Below the pieces are notes generated by a model. It worked only from the letters and a program-made list of their open reading frames with translations. It was not told where the DNA came from and made no database searches. A stretch of 64,000 bases of DNA from Oreohelix idahoensis (Eukaryota > Mollusca > Gastropoda > Stylommatophora > Oreohelicidae): the NCBI GenBank assembly GCA_024509875.1, contig JAMPIV010000299.1, positions 918,501-982,500 of the forward strand. The letters are read 5' to 3'. Shown in pieces: positions 35,222 through 47,347 of this stretch. Every line of letters begins with the position of its first letter. The first letter of the stretch is position 1. Position numbers and translations under genes: made by a program.

Positions 35222-35525
35222 GCACAAACTGATGAACTGCATTTTGTATATCCTAAGCTGGAACTCACATGTACATGCACTCACAAAACAAACAGCACAA
35301 AAAAGTTTACCAATTAGCCAAAATTAAACATTTCCTGGATGAAGAGGCAAGGAAAATGTTCTACATATCTCATATACAAACGCATCTAGACTATTGTTCC
35401 ACAATCTGGGATGGTTGTTCTGTCTCCAACACAAGAAGGCTCCACTCGCTTCAAAAACGCGCAATGCGCCTTGTTGCTGATAAACACCGTGGAATTTCTA
35501 ATCCCACATATATAATTATAAGGTA
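35222..35525 (+). pseudogene. Non-LTR retrotransposon fragment, end of reverse transcriptase
   Basis: The frame from 35269 contains KVYQLAKIKHFLDEEARKMF and then HIQTHLDYCSTIWDGCS ... RLHSLQKRAMRLV, the thumb and C-terminal region shared by many LINE reverse transcriptases. Sequence back to about 35222 appears to belong to the same protein in another frame. The palm, endonuclease and everything after the HSLQKRA segment are missing. It is a short, probably dead 3' fragment, and its clade is not assigned. Confidence 0.75.
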
Positions 35526-36150
35526 AATATTACCCCTCAGGAACAAATAAATTCTTTAATAAAGAAAAGAGCAATGGTAAAATAACAGTGCTGTCACAAA
35601 GAATGTACTCGAAATCCCCCTTGTTTTCTGCTTCGTCTGCAAATTGTAACGCTTTCTTCAATGAAACGTGTGCTGTATTTCTTGGAAAAACATTGAGATA
35701 CCAAGCTGAACAATGACCTAATTTTAATATTTCATTCATTCCATTTTATACACGGCGTAACTAAAGACAGATGGACTAAAGGATAGAGAGAAGGGAGAGG
35801 CATAAAGCCGAACACGTGCAACACAAAACGCGCTTCGCGCTCTACACCATTACTACTATCACGCGTGTATTGCCACATGCACTAACTTTTTCAACGGACA
35901 GTGATAAATTCCTACCCTTCTCCAGTTTTTTTTTTTTTTAAAAACCTGGGACAACGCTTATTAGAAAAATAAATTTATGGTTTAACTTGGGAAAAACAGC
36001 TAGTCTTACCCACTCTAGCATTCTTCGAAATTGGAGTTACATACATACTCAATTAATTGATATTTCAACATAAAATGATAGAAAAAATAAAAACATTATT
36101 TAAAGTTCACATATCATGTTTTAAAAAGGCACATTTGAACCATTCCGTCA
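35526..36150. other. No recognisable gene
   Basis: AT-rich stretch with a T run near 35928. The 69-codon minus frame at 35739-35530 has no motif I recognise. Nothing assignable. Confidence 0.4.
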
Positions 36151-37400
36151 TTATTCAGTCGCTGTTCGAGCTCTCTTTGCTTGCTTCTTGTAGTCAATCG
36201 ATGAGGTGTCTCTTGTCACAATCCAACAGTAATCAGCAAGCAATGAAGGGCTCCAATTGCCTTGATACCTTGTCTCCATAGCAGCAATGTCCTGATGAAA
36301 TCGTTCACCATGCTCATCATTGACCGCTCCACAGTTTGACGTAAAGAAATCCAGATGAGAATCCAGAAAATGAATTTTCAAAGACATGTTGCAGCCAAGA
36401 CTCTTATACTTCAGAAGGAGATTTTCTACAATTTCATTGTAATTACCAGATCTGTTGTTTCCAAGAACATTGTCCACCACTGACAAATAAGCTTATAATG
36501 CAAGCCAGTGCGTTTTTCCTTGCATGCATACACGCAAAAAAAATCATCTGAACAGAAGTTTTCGAATTTTGTAGTTGTGACCAACAAATACTCCCTCTCT
36601 TATTTTAGCTTCACTCAGTCCTGGAAATTTTCTGATGAGGTATTTTCATTGAAAGCCTCATCTGTTTTCTCCATTGCCTTGACAAAGTGTTTCATGAGAC
36701 CCAGCTTAATTTGCAAGGGTGGCAACAAAATCTTGCTGGTGTCGACAAGTGCTGGGTTTCCAACGTTCTTACTGTCAGGCTGCAATGACTGCCTGATTGG
36801 CCAATGTCTTCTGATGTAATGGTCACTTCGTGCACGGCTATCCCACTCACAGAGAAAGCAACAGTACTTGGTGTATCCACCCTGTAGTCCAAGCAAAAGG
36901 GCGACCACTTTTAAGTCACCGCAAAGTGACCAATGATGATGATCGTAGTTTATACACTTCAAAAGCTGCTTAATGTTTTCATAAGTTTCTTTCATATGAA
37001 CTGCGTGACCAACTGGAATTGACGAGCAACACATTCACCATTATTCAATCCAAAACAGCTTTAAGACTCATCTTAGATGAATCAATGAGGTGCCCAGACT
37101 CTTCCGGTATGTAATTGAGTTTTGAGGGCTGCCATTAAACCAGAAATGTTGTGGCAGCTGAGCAAAAAGGTCACCCTCTTAAAATTGTAAAAATAAATGT
37201 AATAAGCGGCTTCTGGCGGTTCCTAATACACAGAAATTGAGAACATCTTACTGTCCCAGTAAAGATTCCAAACTGTTGCAAGTCATGATGGACAAATACC
37301 AACAGAGCTTGAACAAAACAAAACCAGTATTGTTCATATTCGGTAAATTCAATCTGACACACATAGATACTTTTAATAATACCTTGGGTCATTAATGTGG
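36151..37400 (-). pseudogene. Broken copy of an uncharacterised invertebrate protein family
   Basis: Minus strand. Recognisable segments in order: a weak N-terminal match near 37.4-37.15 kb (FLCIRNRQKPL, CHNISGLM), then at 37034-36615 HWSLCGDLKVVALLLGLQGG, a Cys pair in CCFLCEWDSRARSDHY and LLPPLQIKLGLMKHFVKAM, then in a second frame FPGLSEAKIREGVFVG, and at 36486-36151 CNMSLKIHFLDSHLDFF, DEHGERFHQDIAAME and YQGNWSPSLLADYCW. I know this pattern from many unannotated predicted proteins in arthropods, cnidarians and others, probably transposon-derived; no function has been assigned to my knowledge. At least two frame changes (near 36618 and 36500-36590) and others upstream of 37034 make it a pseudogene. 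I saw no flanking inverted repeats. Confidence 0.65.
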
Positions 37401-38716
37401 TTTAGTTGATAAATTCTGTACATATAACTGTAAGTCGCTTGATTGTGATTCAGGACCACCTGGTTCCCTTTGTATTTGAATCAGGACAAATTCATTCTAA
37501 CAGCAACTGGTAGGTCATCGCCATTGGTATTTGAAAAGTTATTCAGGGATCCTTTAAGATATTCCTTTAGAGTGTTTTTTTCTTGAGTTTGAAAGTGCCT
37601 TTCCAGTGTGGTGGACCATGCAATTAAATTGTTTATCAGTTGTTGTTGTTATGATCAGTTACTCTCTCCAAATTACAATGGGAGTGCAAAAGGCATAGCT
37701 TGCCTTTTGCCATCACACCACAGTTTTAAATGTCTGCACATGTATTGCAGCATATGTGTGGCACCCAGCTCTTATCTTGATCTATATATTCTGCTGCCAA
37801 ATACAAACTGTACTCGTTTATTAATCATTTTATATATTTTGTTTTTTGATAGAAATGTGACCTCAGTCATATACACTAAGTCCAGAAATTAATTATTGTT
37901 ATAACATCCTCATTTCTAACTACGATACTTTTGATGATACAAACACCAACTCATAATGTAAATTTTATAGCGATAAATATTTTACACAAAGGTGATTAAT
38001 CATAGGAAGCGCTTTGCATCATAACAAAGGAAATTTTTCATTGGTCATTAGTCAAATTATGCAATCGCCCAAAGTATCTTTGCCGCTTTTAAAATACAAT
38101 GACAGACGTAGTCCGCGCTTAAATAAATTACAGGTACCCATAGCCCAGGCTTACCTTAAAAACTAGTTTGGCCTTATCAGCTGCTCATTTCTTTGGAATG
38201 TCAATCTTCCGTTTGACCTGAAAAAAAACACGCACAGTCCTTACTCATACAATCGTATACTATTTCTGGTACTTTTGTTGTTGACTGATTGTTATATGCC
38301 ACCCTAACTGATTGTGTTGTACTTTTATCTAATATACTGTATGGAGGCTCTGATGATCTAGTTTTCATTACAATATACTTATTCTTAATATTATATTCTT
38401 AATAACTTATATTCTTAATTTTATGATCAGGTACTGTTAATGTATGCTGTTATACTTCCTTGTAATGTTGCACTGTCCTTAAATTAATACTTTCAGTACG
38501 CTGGAGAATGTTGAGTAACAGTAATAAAAGATGAGCAAGAGGATGGAAGAATGCAAGAGGGGACTGTGTCCGATTTTCAACCCTTGGCAAATTAATTGCT
38601 TTCGTATATGTCTATCTAACTATCTACCTAGTCTGATTCTGGTCTTGAGTTTGGGACGCAAAGGAAATGGAAAGGAAAATGGAAAGTAACTGTCTACCCA
38701 CCTCATCTTGATGAAC

Positions 38717-38747
<31 letters not shown>

Positions 38748-39019
38748 CTGAGTCATTCAGTTGAACACCGTATGAACATTTTACAAGTTCTCATAACATA
38801 CCTCTAAATATGTCTCAAATCACTAATTTACAGTACGAAGAATTCGATTCTTTTTTTTTTTTTTTTTTTTTTTAAATTTATTTATTTTTTATTTATTTAT
38901 TTATTTATTTTTCAAATTCATTATTACTATTATTTTTTTATATTATTATTTTATTTTATTTTAAAAACACTTTAATTATGATGATTATTGCAAATGTAAT
39001 ATTACTTTTATAATGATAA
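37401..39019. other. No gene; low-complexity tracts and possible retroposon 3' end
   Basis: Contains an A-rich run (38719-38743) and a T-rich, ATTT-repeating tract (about 38848-38965). Sequence near 38520-38610 (AAGAGGGGACTGTGTCCGAT) loosely resembles the block before the (GTTC)n tail at 39143 and may be another retroposon end. No coding frame assigned. Confidence 0.4.
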
Positions 39020-39165
39020 ATGCCTTAATAATGCTTAAAGTAAATGTGAGGATGAAAGGATATTAGTATACATGATGAGAGAGAGGAAGGGCAGAATGTC
39101 AGACGGGCCTGCGTGCCCAATTCTTAACCCTTTGAAAATAAAGTTCGTTCGTTCGTTCGTTCGTT
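39020..39165 (+). mobile_element. Retroposon 3' end with (GTTC)n tail
   Basis: Ends AACCCTTTGAAAATAAAG followed by GTTC repeats (39143-39165). A short 3' UTR with AATAAA running into a tetranucleotide tail is typical of non-LTR retrotransposons. Its 5' limit is not defined and no protein is left. Confidence 0.5.
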
Positions 39166-39444
39166 ATATAGATTTTGAATTGACTTGTTGCATTGTTGAA
39201 AGCAAACAAATAAACCTTTGACAATTACCAGCTGTTGATGATTTTAATACAGTTGATTATTGTAAGGAATATGTTCCATTTCTACCCAACTTACAAGGCT
39301 CTAAACAAATAAAACAACAACAGCAATTGAGAGGACTTTAAATAAAATCAATACGAACCTGGTCCACTATACCTAAGTGAGCTAAGGAACACCTCTGGCG
39401 AATGGCCAGTTAAACAAACTCACTCGAAAAACATAGAACACTAT

Positions 39445-39624
39445 CTAGTGCCGTGCCGGTACTAATAAGAAACCTACACCCCGGCCACATAAAATCCCTA
39501 TTTGGTACTGTGTCCAGTTCTACAAGTAAAAAGGAAACACTGGGACGGCAACATATAACCCCCATTTGGTACCGTGCCCAGTTCTACAAGTAAATAGGAA
39601 ACACTGGGACGGTAACATATCAGA
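39445..39624 (+). repeat. About 60-bp tandem repeats in the leader of element D
   Basis: Two good units (TTTGGTACTGTGTCC... at 39501 and TTTGGTACCGTGCCC... at 39565), a third start (TTTGGTGCCC at 39625) and a degenerate unit upstream, near 39450. Each unit begins with a TTTGGT-CC motif that looks like a primer-binding site. The one at 39625 is closest to gag and is the best candidate for the used site. Confidence 0.7.
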
Positions 39625-39669
39625 TTTGGTGCCCTTGACTAGTCCTCTTGTTAAGAGCAATAAAAGACG

Positions 39670-40760
39670 ATGGAGCAATTAATGGAAAATTTCCAACAAC
39701 TAGGAGTACAACAGCAGCAACCGCAAAACCAATCCGCGCAAGCACAACCACTACAGCCCCGAGACAATCAGAATATGGAAGGACCCACAATGATAGCGCT
39801 ACAGCACATCACTGAAAACTTACTGAAGGCTGACAACTACGCAAAATTCACCCAAATCAGATCCATCGTCCAACCGTTTGATGGAGACCAGAAAAGATTC
39901 AGAAGATGGTTGGCCGACATGGAAAAATTTGCGTCAATAGCAGAAGCAATAACTGATGACGAGAAAACGAAAATCGCTCTGTTAAGCTCCGATTCATTAG
40001 TGACTGATTTTTAAGAAGGAAGTCCCAGCAGTACCCAACAGAGACCTACGCGTCCCTTAGAAAAGAGCTAACCCAGAGGTATGGCGAAATCATAGACAAA
40101 ATGCACGCTTGGTCAGTCCTTAGAAACATGAAACAGGAAAGAGATGAATCAGTACAACCTTATGGAGATAGATTCCTCAATATGGCAGAAGAGGCGTTTT
40201 GTGGAGAAATACCTACCACACATGATGTGGAAATACAGCTGGTGGGGACATTTGTTGATGGCCTTAGAGCAGACAATATCAGAACGCATCTCTTTAGAAA
40301 AGACACGAAGACAATTGCCGAAACAATCCAAGCAGCAATACAGGAAGAAAATGTTCGCCGAAGGTTCCAACAAAGAATAGGTAGGGAACCCCGACTAGAC
40401 CATAGGGACTATACTGAGCATAAACCTATGGAGGTTGGCCATGCCAGGAGGCAATGGACTCGCCCACGACAACAGGATGATAGGCCCCGCAAATACAGAC
40501 ACCCCACACAGAGGCCAAATGACGTTAATAATGTCAATCCAAATGGATGCTTTACATGCGGTAGGTTCGGACATGGTTACAAGTTCTGCAGAGCAAATTA
40601 CAATAATGCATAATTCAGAAGAGAGAACGGTTACCAACCACAACAACCCGCACCACCCCGACGTGATTACACCAGAAATCAGTATACCAGAGGCACACCT
40701 CAACCCCTCATGCGTCAGGGAAACGGCCGCGCCACTCGCTAAACAGGACCGTTAGTGAGG
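39670..40760 (+). pseudogene. gag of element D
   Basis: Starts MEQLMENFQQLG at 39670, Gln-rich, then a capsid-like region (QKRFRRWLADMEKFASIAEA). A frame change near 40010 leads into 40101-40613, with RNMKQERDESVQPYGDRF and FVDGLRADNIRTHLF. A CCHC zinc knuckle, CFTCGRFGHGYKFC, stands near 40550. TAA stops at 40611 and about 40739 interrupt a frame that otherwise runs on through an Arg/Pro/Gln-rich tail to the solo LTR insertion. Across that insertion the same frame continues into the protease region, so gag and pol were probably one frame here. Confidence 0.8.
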
Positions 40761-40765
40761 ATGAC

Positions 40766-41600
40766 TGTTACGGTAGTTTTATTGATATCGTCTGCTAGAA
40801 TTGGCAGTGCGCAATTTTAGGGTCAATGATATTTATACTTCGCGAATTAATGAACGCGAAATACACGGTCAAATTATGACGTGTTCGCGTGGATAAGGTC
40901 ACGCTTCGTGACTTAGTTACTGTACCCTTGTTACGTTGTCCGTCAAGCTGAACGGTCGTGTTTTTACCTCCTTCCACTATTGGGCTTTGCTAATAGCCAT
41001 AGTTATGTAAGTGATACCAGGACTCAGGGTCAGTCCAGATAATATTATATATAAGTGAATTCATAAAGGTTTATGATTAACCTGCGTTAAGGAAGGATCT
41101 TTCATAAATAGTTTGATTATTTTCGTTAAGACATCATGCGCTCACTTCTAGCTGTCTGGATTCCAGCAGCGCCTGTTTATAGCCATGATGGTCTGTCGAC
41201 ATGATTTCAATATGACACGGACGGATATGAATATATATGCAAATAAATTCTAATTAACTGTATGTAAATATTGTACCTGTATGACTGTCTTCGTGTATGA
41301 ACTGTGAATAAACCATGGACTCTAACTTGAAGACTTATCTACGTCGATACGTTCCGGATGTGTGGCTGCATTTACAATGTTGATTAATATTTACCTTGAA
41401 GAACTCTTCCAATGAGAAGACTTATAATATCATAATAAGCTCCGAAAGGAACGAATGTCTTCTTGGACAGCCCACATATAATGAGTCCATATAACGGTGA
41501 CCCTCATTAAAGATTATAACCGAACGAAGCACGCATTCGCGATTGAACAAATACTGAACCAGCTCAGCCTTATCAGCCCCCCTTAATACCATCCTTATCA
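40766..41600 (+). mobile_element. Solo LTR (835 bp) inside element D
   Basis: Starts TGTTACGG and ends CCTTATCA, bracketed by the perfect 5-bp duplication ATGAC (40761-40765 and 41601-41605). A TATATAAG box (near 41045) and an AATAAA (near 41306) lie inside; there is no coding capacity. Removing it joins gag and protease of D in frame. The ends resemble those of the element B family (TGTTACGTG ... CTTTATCA), so it probably comes from a related Gmr1-like family by LTR-LTR recombination. Orientation follows from the TG...CA ends and the signals and is tentative. Confidence 0.85.
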
Positions 41601-44600
41601 ATGACCAGAATAATACATTATGAAGAAATGCTGAATGATGGAACTAAAATACATCCAGACCCCAGTTCCTGCATCATGTCTATACAAGGCCAACAGTATA
41701 GAGCACTGGTAGATACAGGAGCATCCATCAGCCTTATTAGGTTCCAGCTGTTTAAGAAGATTCAACATTTGGTACGTTTCAACCGTCCAAAACAACCTAG
41801 CTTCAGTCACAGGACAAAGACTAAAATCAGTTGGGACAGCATGGGTAAAATTTTCCTTAGGTGAAACAAATTTTGAACACCCATTTGTCATTACAAAAGG
41901 CATGTCTAGAAACCTTATCCTAAGGAGAGATTTCTTTAACAAACACAAAGTTCAAATATACTATGACTTCCAGAAAATCAAAGTCAACAATATTTACATT
42001 GATCTCCAGGACGATATCCTCATCGCTTCCTTGGTAAGACTCACAGCTCCCATAACGGTAGCCCCAAACTCCCTAGTTATAGCAAAAGGCAGAGTAAAAA
42101 ATTCTGAGTACATCACACCAGGGCAATCAATCCAAATACAGCCCCTAGCAGAAAAAAGTATTATCGATGACCCATTGTTGCAAATAACAGAGGGAATCGC
42201 TGAAGTCTCGGAGTCCAGAGATTTCCCCATCATGATATTAAATATGGCAGGAAAAACTACTACTATAAATAGAGGCACAATTGTAGCACAGGTTGGATAA
42301 GTCAACGTTAAGACAAACTACAAGCAATAGCGACCATTCACAAATTGTCTCAACCACTCTCACTGGACATAGTGCACGAAATCGCAGTACAAATAACCAT
42401 GGCACACAAAAAGTAAACAGCTATAGTTCCTACTGAAAAATAGACAGAAATACCAGCCACAGTTTTTTTACACCACAGCATACCCTACCCGGAAGGCAGA
42501 AACGAACCAGTCCATATATAAGAAGAGTAAGGCCACGGTATGAAAATGACTATAATCACTCATTTTTGCACCCCAATACACCAAGAGAAAAGATGAAGTG
42601 CTGTATATCACAGAGAAACAGAAATTGTCCTGTCAGGAGGATATCCGAAGCTACAGGACTGAGATACATGCCCCATGGAGTATCTATATAATGCAGAAAC
42701 AGGCGGATATGATGCAGTCCCAAAACCAATTGAACGTCCCGAGGAAAAGGAAGAATTCTTATATGACTCCACCACAGGAGGATACTATAGCAGCAAGGTT
42801 GAAAACGGCAAAAAAAATAAAATTGCACCCACAGAAAGAAGACAGCCCTATAGCACAAGAGAAAGACATACAGTAACGCACGCGGATAGGCGCAGTTACG
42901 GCAGCAATAATCAGAAACAATGGCACAATAATGACTACCCCAGAAATAAAACCAGAAACGTATATACAGTAAATGCAGTGACAAATAAAAATGCACACAG
43001 CAGATGGCAGAGGGAACAATACAAAAAACAGCCCAACGAATGGCAAAGAAGTACTCAAAAGAAAGCCACAAACCAGGAGCAGAGATGTTCACAAGATGCA
43101 AGAAAAATGCCCCAATACTACGGGAAAGAAACAGAGGCATCAAGACAGACCAGAAATATCATAGCAGACCATAAATACAGAGAGAGGGTATCCCAGTTAC
43201 TAGCAACCCTGAACACCGCAGAAGAAAAAAGGCCACGATTGCGCACTCAACGACATGGAATTAGGCAGAACAAACACTGTCACAATGGACATACAAACAA
43301 CAACAGAGGAACCAATACACCTTAAACCCTACCATACGCCTTTGAAAAAAAGAGAACTGGTGGAAACGTCTATAAATGAAATGCTACAGGCAGGAATCAT
43401 CGAAAGATCCAGATCCCAGTGGTCCTCCCCCATAGTGATAGTATCCAAGAAAGATGGTTCCAGTCGCTTTTGTTGTGACTACCGTGCCCTGAACAAAATC
43501 ACAAAAGTCATTTCCTACCCCTTGCCCAGAATAGACGATCTACTTGCGACGTTGGGAAAGTCTACCTACTTAACCACACTTGATGCAAGGTCAGGCTTTT
43601 GGTGCATCCCCATGACACCTGAGGCAAAACAGAAATCCACATTCTTTTCGCACGTCGGTAGTTTCTCTTGGAATGTGATGCCATTTGGTCTAAAAGGATT
43701 GCCAGCAACATATATGTCACTCATGGACGAAGTGTTAAGGGGTTTACAACCATTCGCCCTAGCATATATAGACGATATACTGATACATACCGCAGGCACG
43801 ATAGAAGACCACCTTCGCAAGGTAGAAATAGTTTTCGATAGACTCAGGCACCACCAAATAAAGTTACAACTGTCGAAGTTTGAATTTCTTAAGACAGAAA
43901 CGAAATATTTAGGCTTCGTCATCAATAGAGATGGTATCAGACCAGACGAGGACAAGGTTAAGGCCATAAGTAAATGCCAAGCCCTAAGACAGTCAGACAA
44001 ACACGTTTTTTTATTGGTTCGGTGGGATAATATAGGCGCCATATCAAAAATTTCTCCAGAGCAGCTGAACCATTAATAGCCCTTACCCGCAAGTATGCAC
44101 GTTTCAGGTGGACAGAGGAATGCCAGAAATCTTTTCAATATCTTAATAATGCCCTAACCACCATCCCGCTTCTTGGACATCCAGACATTTCTCAGCCCAT
44201 GATACTATACACCGACACCTCGGATAACGCAATCGGGGCGTGTTTGGTACAACCAGTACTAGAAGATGAAACACCCAATCTACCAAACATCCCCAATGAG
44301 AAACCCATTGCATTCCTATCCCACGCATTGTCAAAGTCACAGAAACGGTGGACCACCACTGAGAAAGAAGCATATGCCATTCACTATGCAGTACAGAAAT
44401 TGGACTTTTATGTTAGAGGAACTAAACTCATTATCCGAACTGATCATCAGCCTTTAGTTAACTGGCTCACCAAAACACAAGAACAGCCTAAGAAGTTACA
44501 GACATGGTCCATGAATTTTGCAGTCCTATGACACCACTATCGAATATATCCCTAGTACGTTAAACACCTGTGCAGATCTCCTATCTAGAATTAAATACGA

Positions 44601-45397
44601 TGATGAAACTGAAGTGAAAACAAATAGAGTCAAAAATTATGGCACATCCTCAGATATTGACGATAACGCTAAAGAAATTAATGAAATTACTTCACCAGGT
44701 CGAAGAAGTACCTCAGATTCCGCCACCCAAGTAGAAGAAGACAGTCAAGATAAGTTTGACATTCGGGTAGAACAAGCAAAAGATTCAGAAATTGTCAGGC
44801 TGCTCAAATACGTCCAGAAAAACCCAACAAAAAGTAAAGATTTTACAGTACACCCAACGGATGGAGCTCTATATTATATCGATCATAAACAAGAAGGGAC
44901 ACTAAGAAAAGTCATTCCAACACATATAATCCCAGAAGTACTGCAACAGTTCCATGATAAAAACGGGCACATGGGAAGAGACAAAACAATTGATGTCATA
45001 AAGAGAAGGTATTATTTGCAAACAATGTACAAAGACATTACAGAGTACGTGGCCACCTGCAGAACATGTAAATTGCGAAACATGAAGCCACATTTAATTC
45101 CCCTTCAAGAAATGCAACCGTCCCTTTATCCTATGCAAACAGTAAGCATTGACATATCAGGTCCCTACCCACTCATCCAATCAGGCAAAAAATACCTCCT
45201 GCACATAGTTGACCAATACTCTGTTTGGCCAGAAAGCTACCCACTCAGTGATGCCACATTGCAGTCCATCACGCAAATTTTTTTACAAGAATTCATTCCC
45301 AGGCATGGCTGTCCAAAACGAATCATTTCGGACAACGGTAAACAGTTTATTGGTAACCCATTTAAAGCCACTTTACACCAGCTGAATATCGAGCATA
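41601..45397 (+). pseudogene. pol of element D (PR-RT-RH-INT), truncated
   Basis: Protease: ALVDTGASISLI near 41700, then a frame change near 41860 and its continuation at 41902-42300. A polar spacer at 42675-43325 has two similar aromatic motifs (YLYNAETGGYD and FLYDSTTGGYY). RT at 43255-44076 has KKDGSSRFCCDYRALN and YIDD near 43765. After a frame change near 44000, RNase H shows LYTDTSDNAIG and RTDHQPLVNWL. Integrase (44518 on) has a zinc-binding motif (HDKNGHMG ... CRTCK) and the first two catalytic Asp (SIDISGP near 45150, ISDNGKQF near 45330). The third catalytic residue lies beyond the element C insertion. The frame changes and truncation make it non-functional. Confidence 0.85.
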
Positions 45398-46855
45398 TGA
45401 TAAAGTTGATAAAGTTGAATATTTTATTCCCGTTAATGATATCCACCAAAAGGATAAATATAAGTGGATGGAAGCAGACATCATCATCATCAGTTGATAA
45501 GATCTCTATGGTGTTGTTTGCTCCACTGTAGTGTATGGAATGTCAACTTGACCTACGCAGTGGTGTGTAGACATGGATTGAGTGTACAATGTGCGAATGA
45601 TGATAAGGGTTCGTGTTGTTGACAAATGTTCTTTTCTCACACTCATGTATGACTGGAAGTCATCGACACCAACGACTGTGTACCTTTTCTAAAGTTTAAT
45701 TGGACGTACACACTCGACAGCACAGATAGTGACAAATCACAGGTTGCCATAATACATCATAGTACAGTGGATAAACGGTCTTGCAATGTTACATGGGCAC
45801 TCATGTAGAATAATTGTATAATGGACTGTCAGAAGCCAAGCACTCAGTATCGCCCATACATATATATCATCTGACTTCACTGACTGAGCACGTCAGCTTA
45901 TAAACAATATTTCAGATGGCTTCTAAACCTAATCTCGTTTAGCGACGATTCTCCCACATAATGTTCAGCACATATTTTTTTCATATAATAATATTGAACC
46001 GCTGATAAAGGGTTCTCATGTGTAGCAGTGATCTCTGGACTAAACAAGCGATAATACGGGCATCCCCTTTTCTCTTCTTGAAAGTCACTACAGGTTTGGT
46101 TCCAAGATGGCTTCACTCGTGAGCTGTCACTCACGTTTGGATACAGATAATGAATCTGTCCTAAAGTTAGTCATTCATAAAACATTGCATTGCTCTGTAG
46201 ATTTGATCATGAACAATTGACTGCATTCTACGGAATATAGTGCTGCTAGGAATCGAAGTCGTTTTCATCGAGTCAAATATATTCTCTTATCGAAAATGGT
46301 GGCTTCGTACGAGAGTTCATAAAAGTATCTTGGATTACCTTGGTATAAGAAATATGAAACTGCCATTCCTTGGCAATACGAATAAACACTGGGGTAAAGC
46401 ATACACGATAGGTCTAGACGACTATCACTTTCCCCACAAATACTGAGATCACTTTTTTCCCGGCGACAGGCCGACATAGTAAACACAGTCCCTATCAGGA
46501 CGAAGCCAAATCACACCACACTCTAGCGACACATCCGCCGAATAGCCTTTGACCTCTCTAGAGACAACAGAACATATAGTTCGACTTAGATATGTAAAGA
46601 TATACAGATATAAGACAGACTCGTCCTACTCAGACAAACAATACACATAAATTCAGGCCATAGATATTCTGAAGCAAGAACAATCTATTACTACCCAAAC
46701 AAAGAATAAATCGCAGAAATAATGGATTCATCCGCGGAGTTTGATCGAAGAGACGGCACAACTTTCAAGGGAAGTAACTCAATAATGACTTTCCCTTAAG
46801 CACTAAAAAATTACCTATGTATAATATTGTAAGATATCAAAGACTGCACGTAACA
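45398..46855 (-). repeat. 3' LTR of element C
   Basis: On the minus strand it starts TGTTACGTGCAGTCTTTG at 46855 and ends AACTTTATCA at 45398, 1458 bp. It is the same family as the B LTRs with scattered differences, and close to the visible part of the C 5' LTR at 62897-63707. Confidence 0.85.
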
Positions 46856-46914
46856 GTCTTACCACACCTCCCGGGAAAAAAAAAATGGAATATTTTTTTT
46901 TTTTTTTTGAAATA

Positions 46915-47066
46915 CATCTAGGAGCAACGTACAATAGGCTCACAACGCATGAATAATGCGCAGATGAAAATATCAGGAATACCTATAACGCCTAATATGA
47001 GGCTAAGTCGACATATGGAGCGACTGGTGAGAATGTGTCTCATAAACTGAGAGAAATTATTTCTCT
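46915..47066 (-). ncRNA. Structured 3' UTR segment of element C
   Basis: Minus strand. The same series of inverted repeats as in B and A: AGAGAAA/TTTCTCT (47066-47050), TGAGA/TCTCA (47042-47028), AGTCG/CGACT (47025-47006) and the CATCTG block (46966-46915), followed by the purine-rich tract before the LTR. Confidence 0.5.
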
Positions 47067-47347
47067 ACAAGTATATTTTTCCAGGAAGGTGTCATCAAAG
47101 TATAATACAATTCTGGCAATTACACAATGCCTAAAAAATTCATATCATCATTTCGTATTAGATATCTTAAATTTATGATTTATGAAAAAAAAAAAAAATC
47201 ATCAAAGCACAGCGGTGAATAAACATCAATGAACCGCTATGTAGTGATACAATCATTATATTATTAAATTACAAATGTGTATCTATCATGATATAGAAAA
47301 GAAACTACTATAGAACTAGACATATCAAGAAGTCTAAGCCCTAATAG

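Larger units (their letters stand above)
39445..45397 (+). mobile_element. Ty3/gypsy element D, canonical order, interrupted twice
   Basis: Order is leader repeats, gag with zinc knuckle, protease, spacer, RT, RNase H, integrase. It is interrupted by a solo LTR (40766-41600) between gag and protease and ends at 45397, where element C is inserted in the integrase. The remainder would lie beyond the right end of the window. I could not delimit a 5' LTR; the 5' limit given is the start of the leader repeats. Confidence 0.75.

Noticed and set aside
35530..35739. 69-codon minus frame beside the LINE fragment
   Set aside because: No recognisable motif and no supporting second copy.
45898..46134. 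78-codon minus-strand gene, also present at 63401-63682
   Set aside because: It lies within both LTRs of element C and repeats only because the LTRs do.
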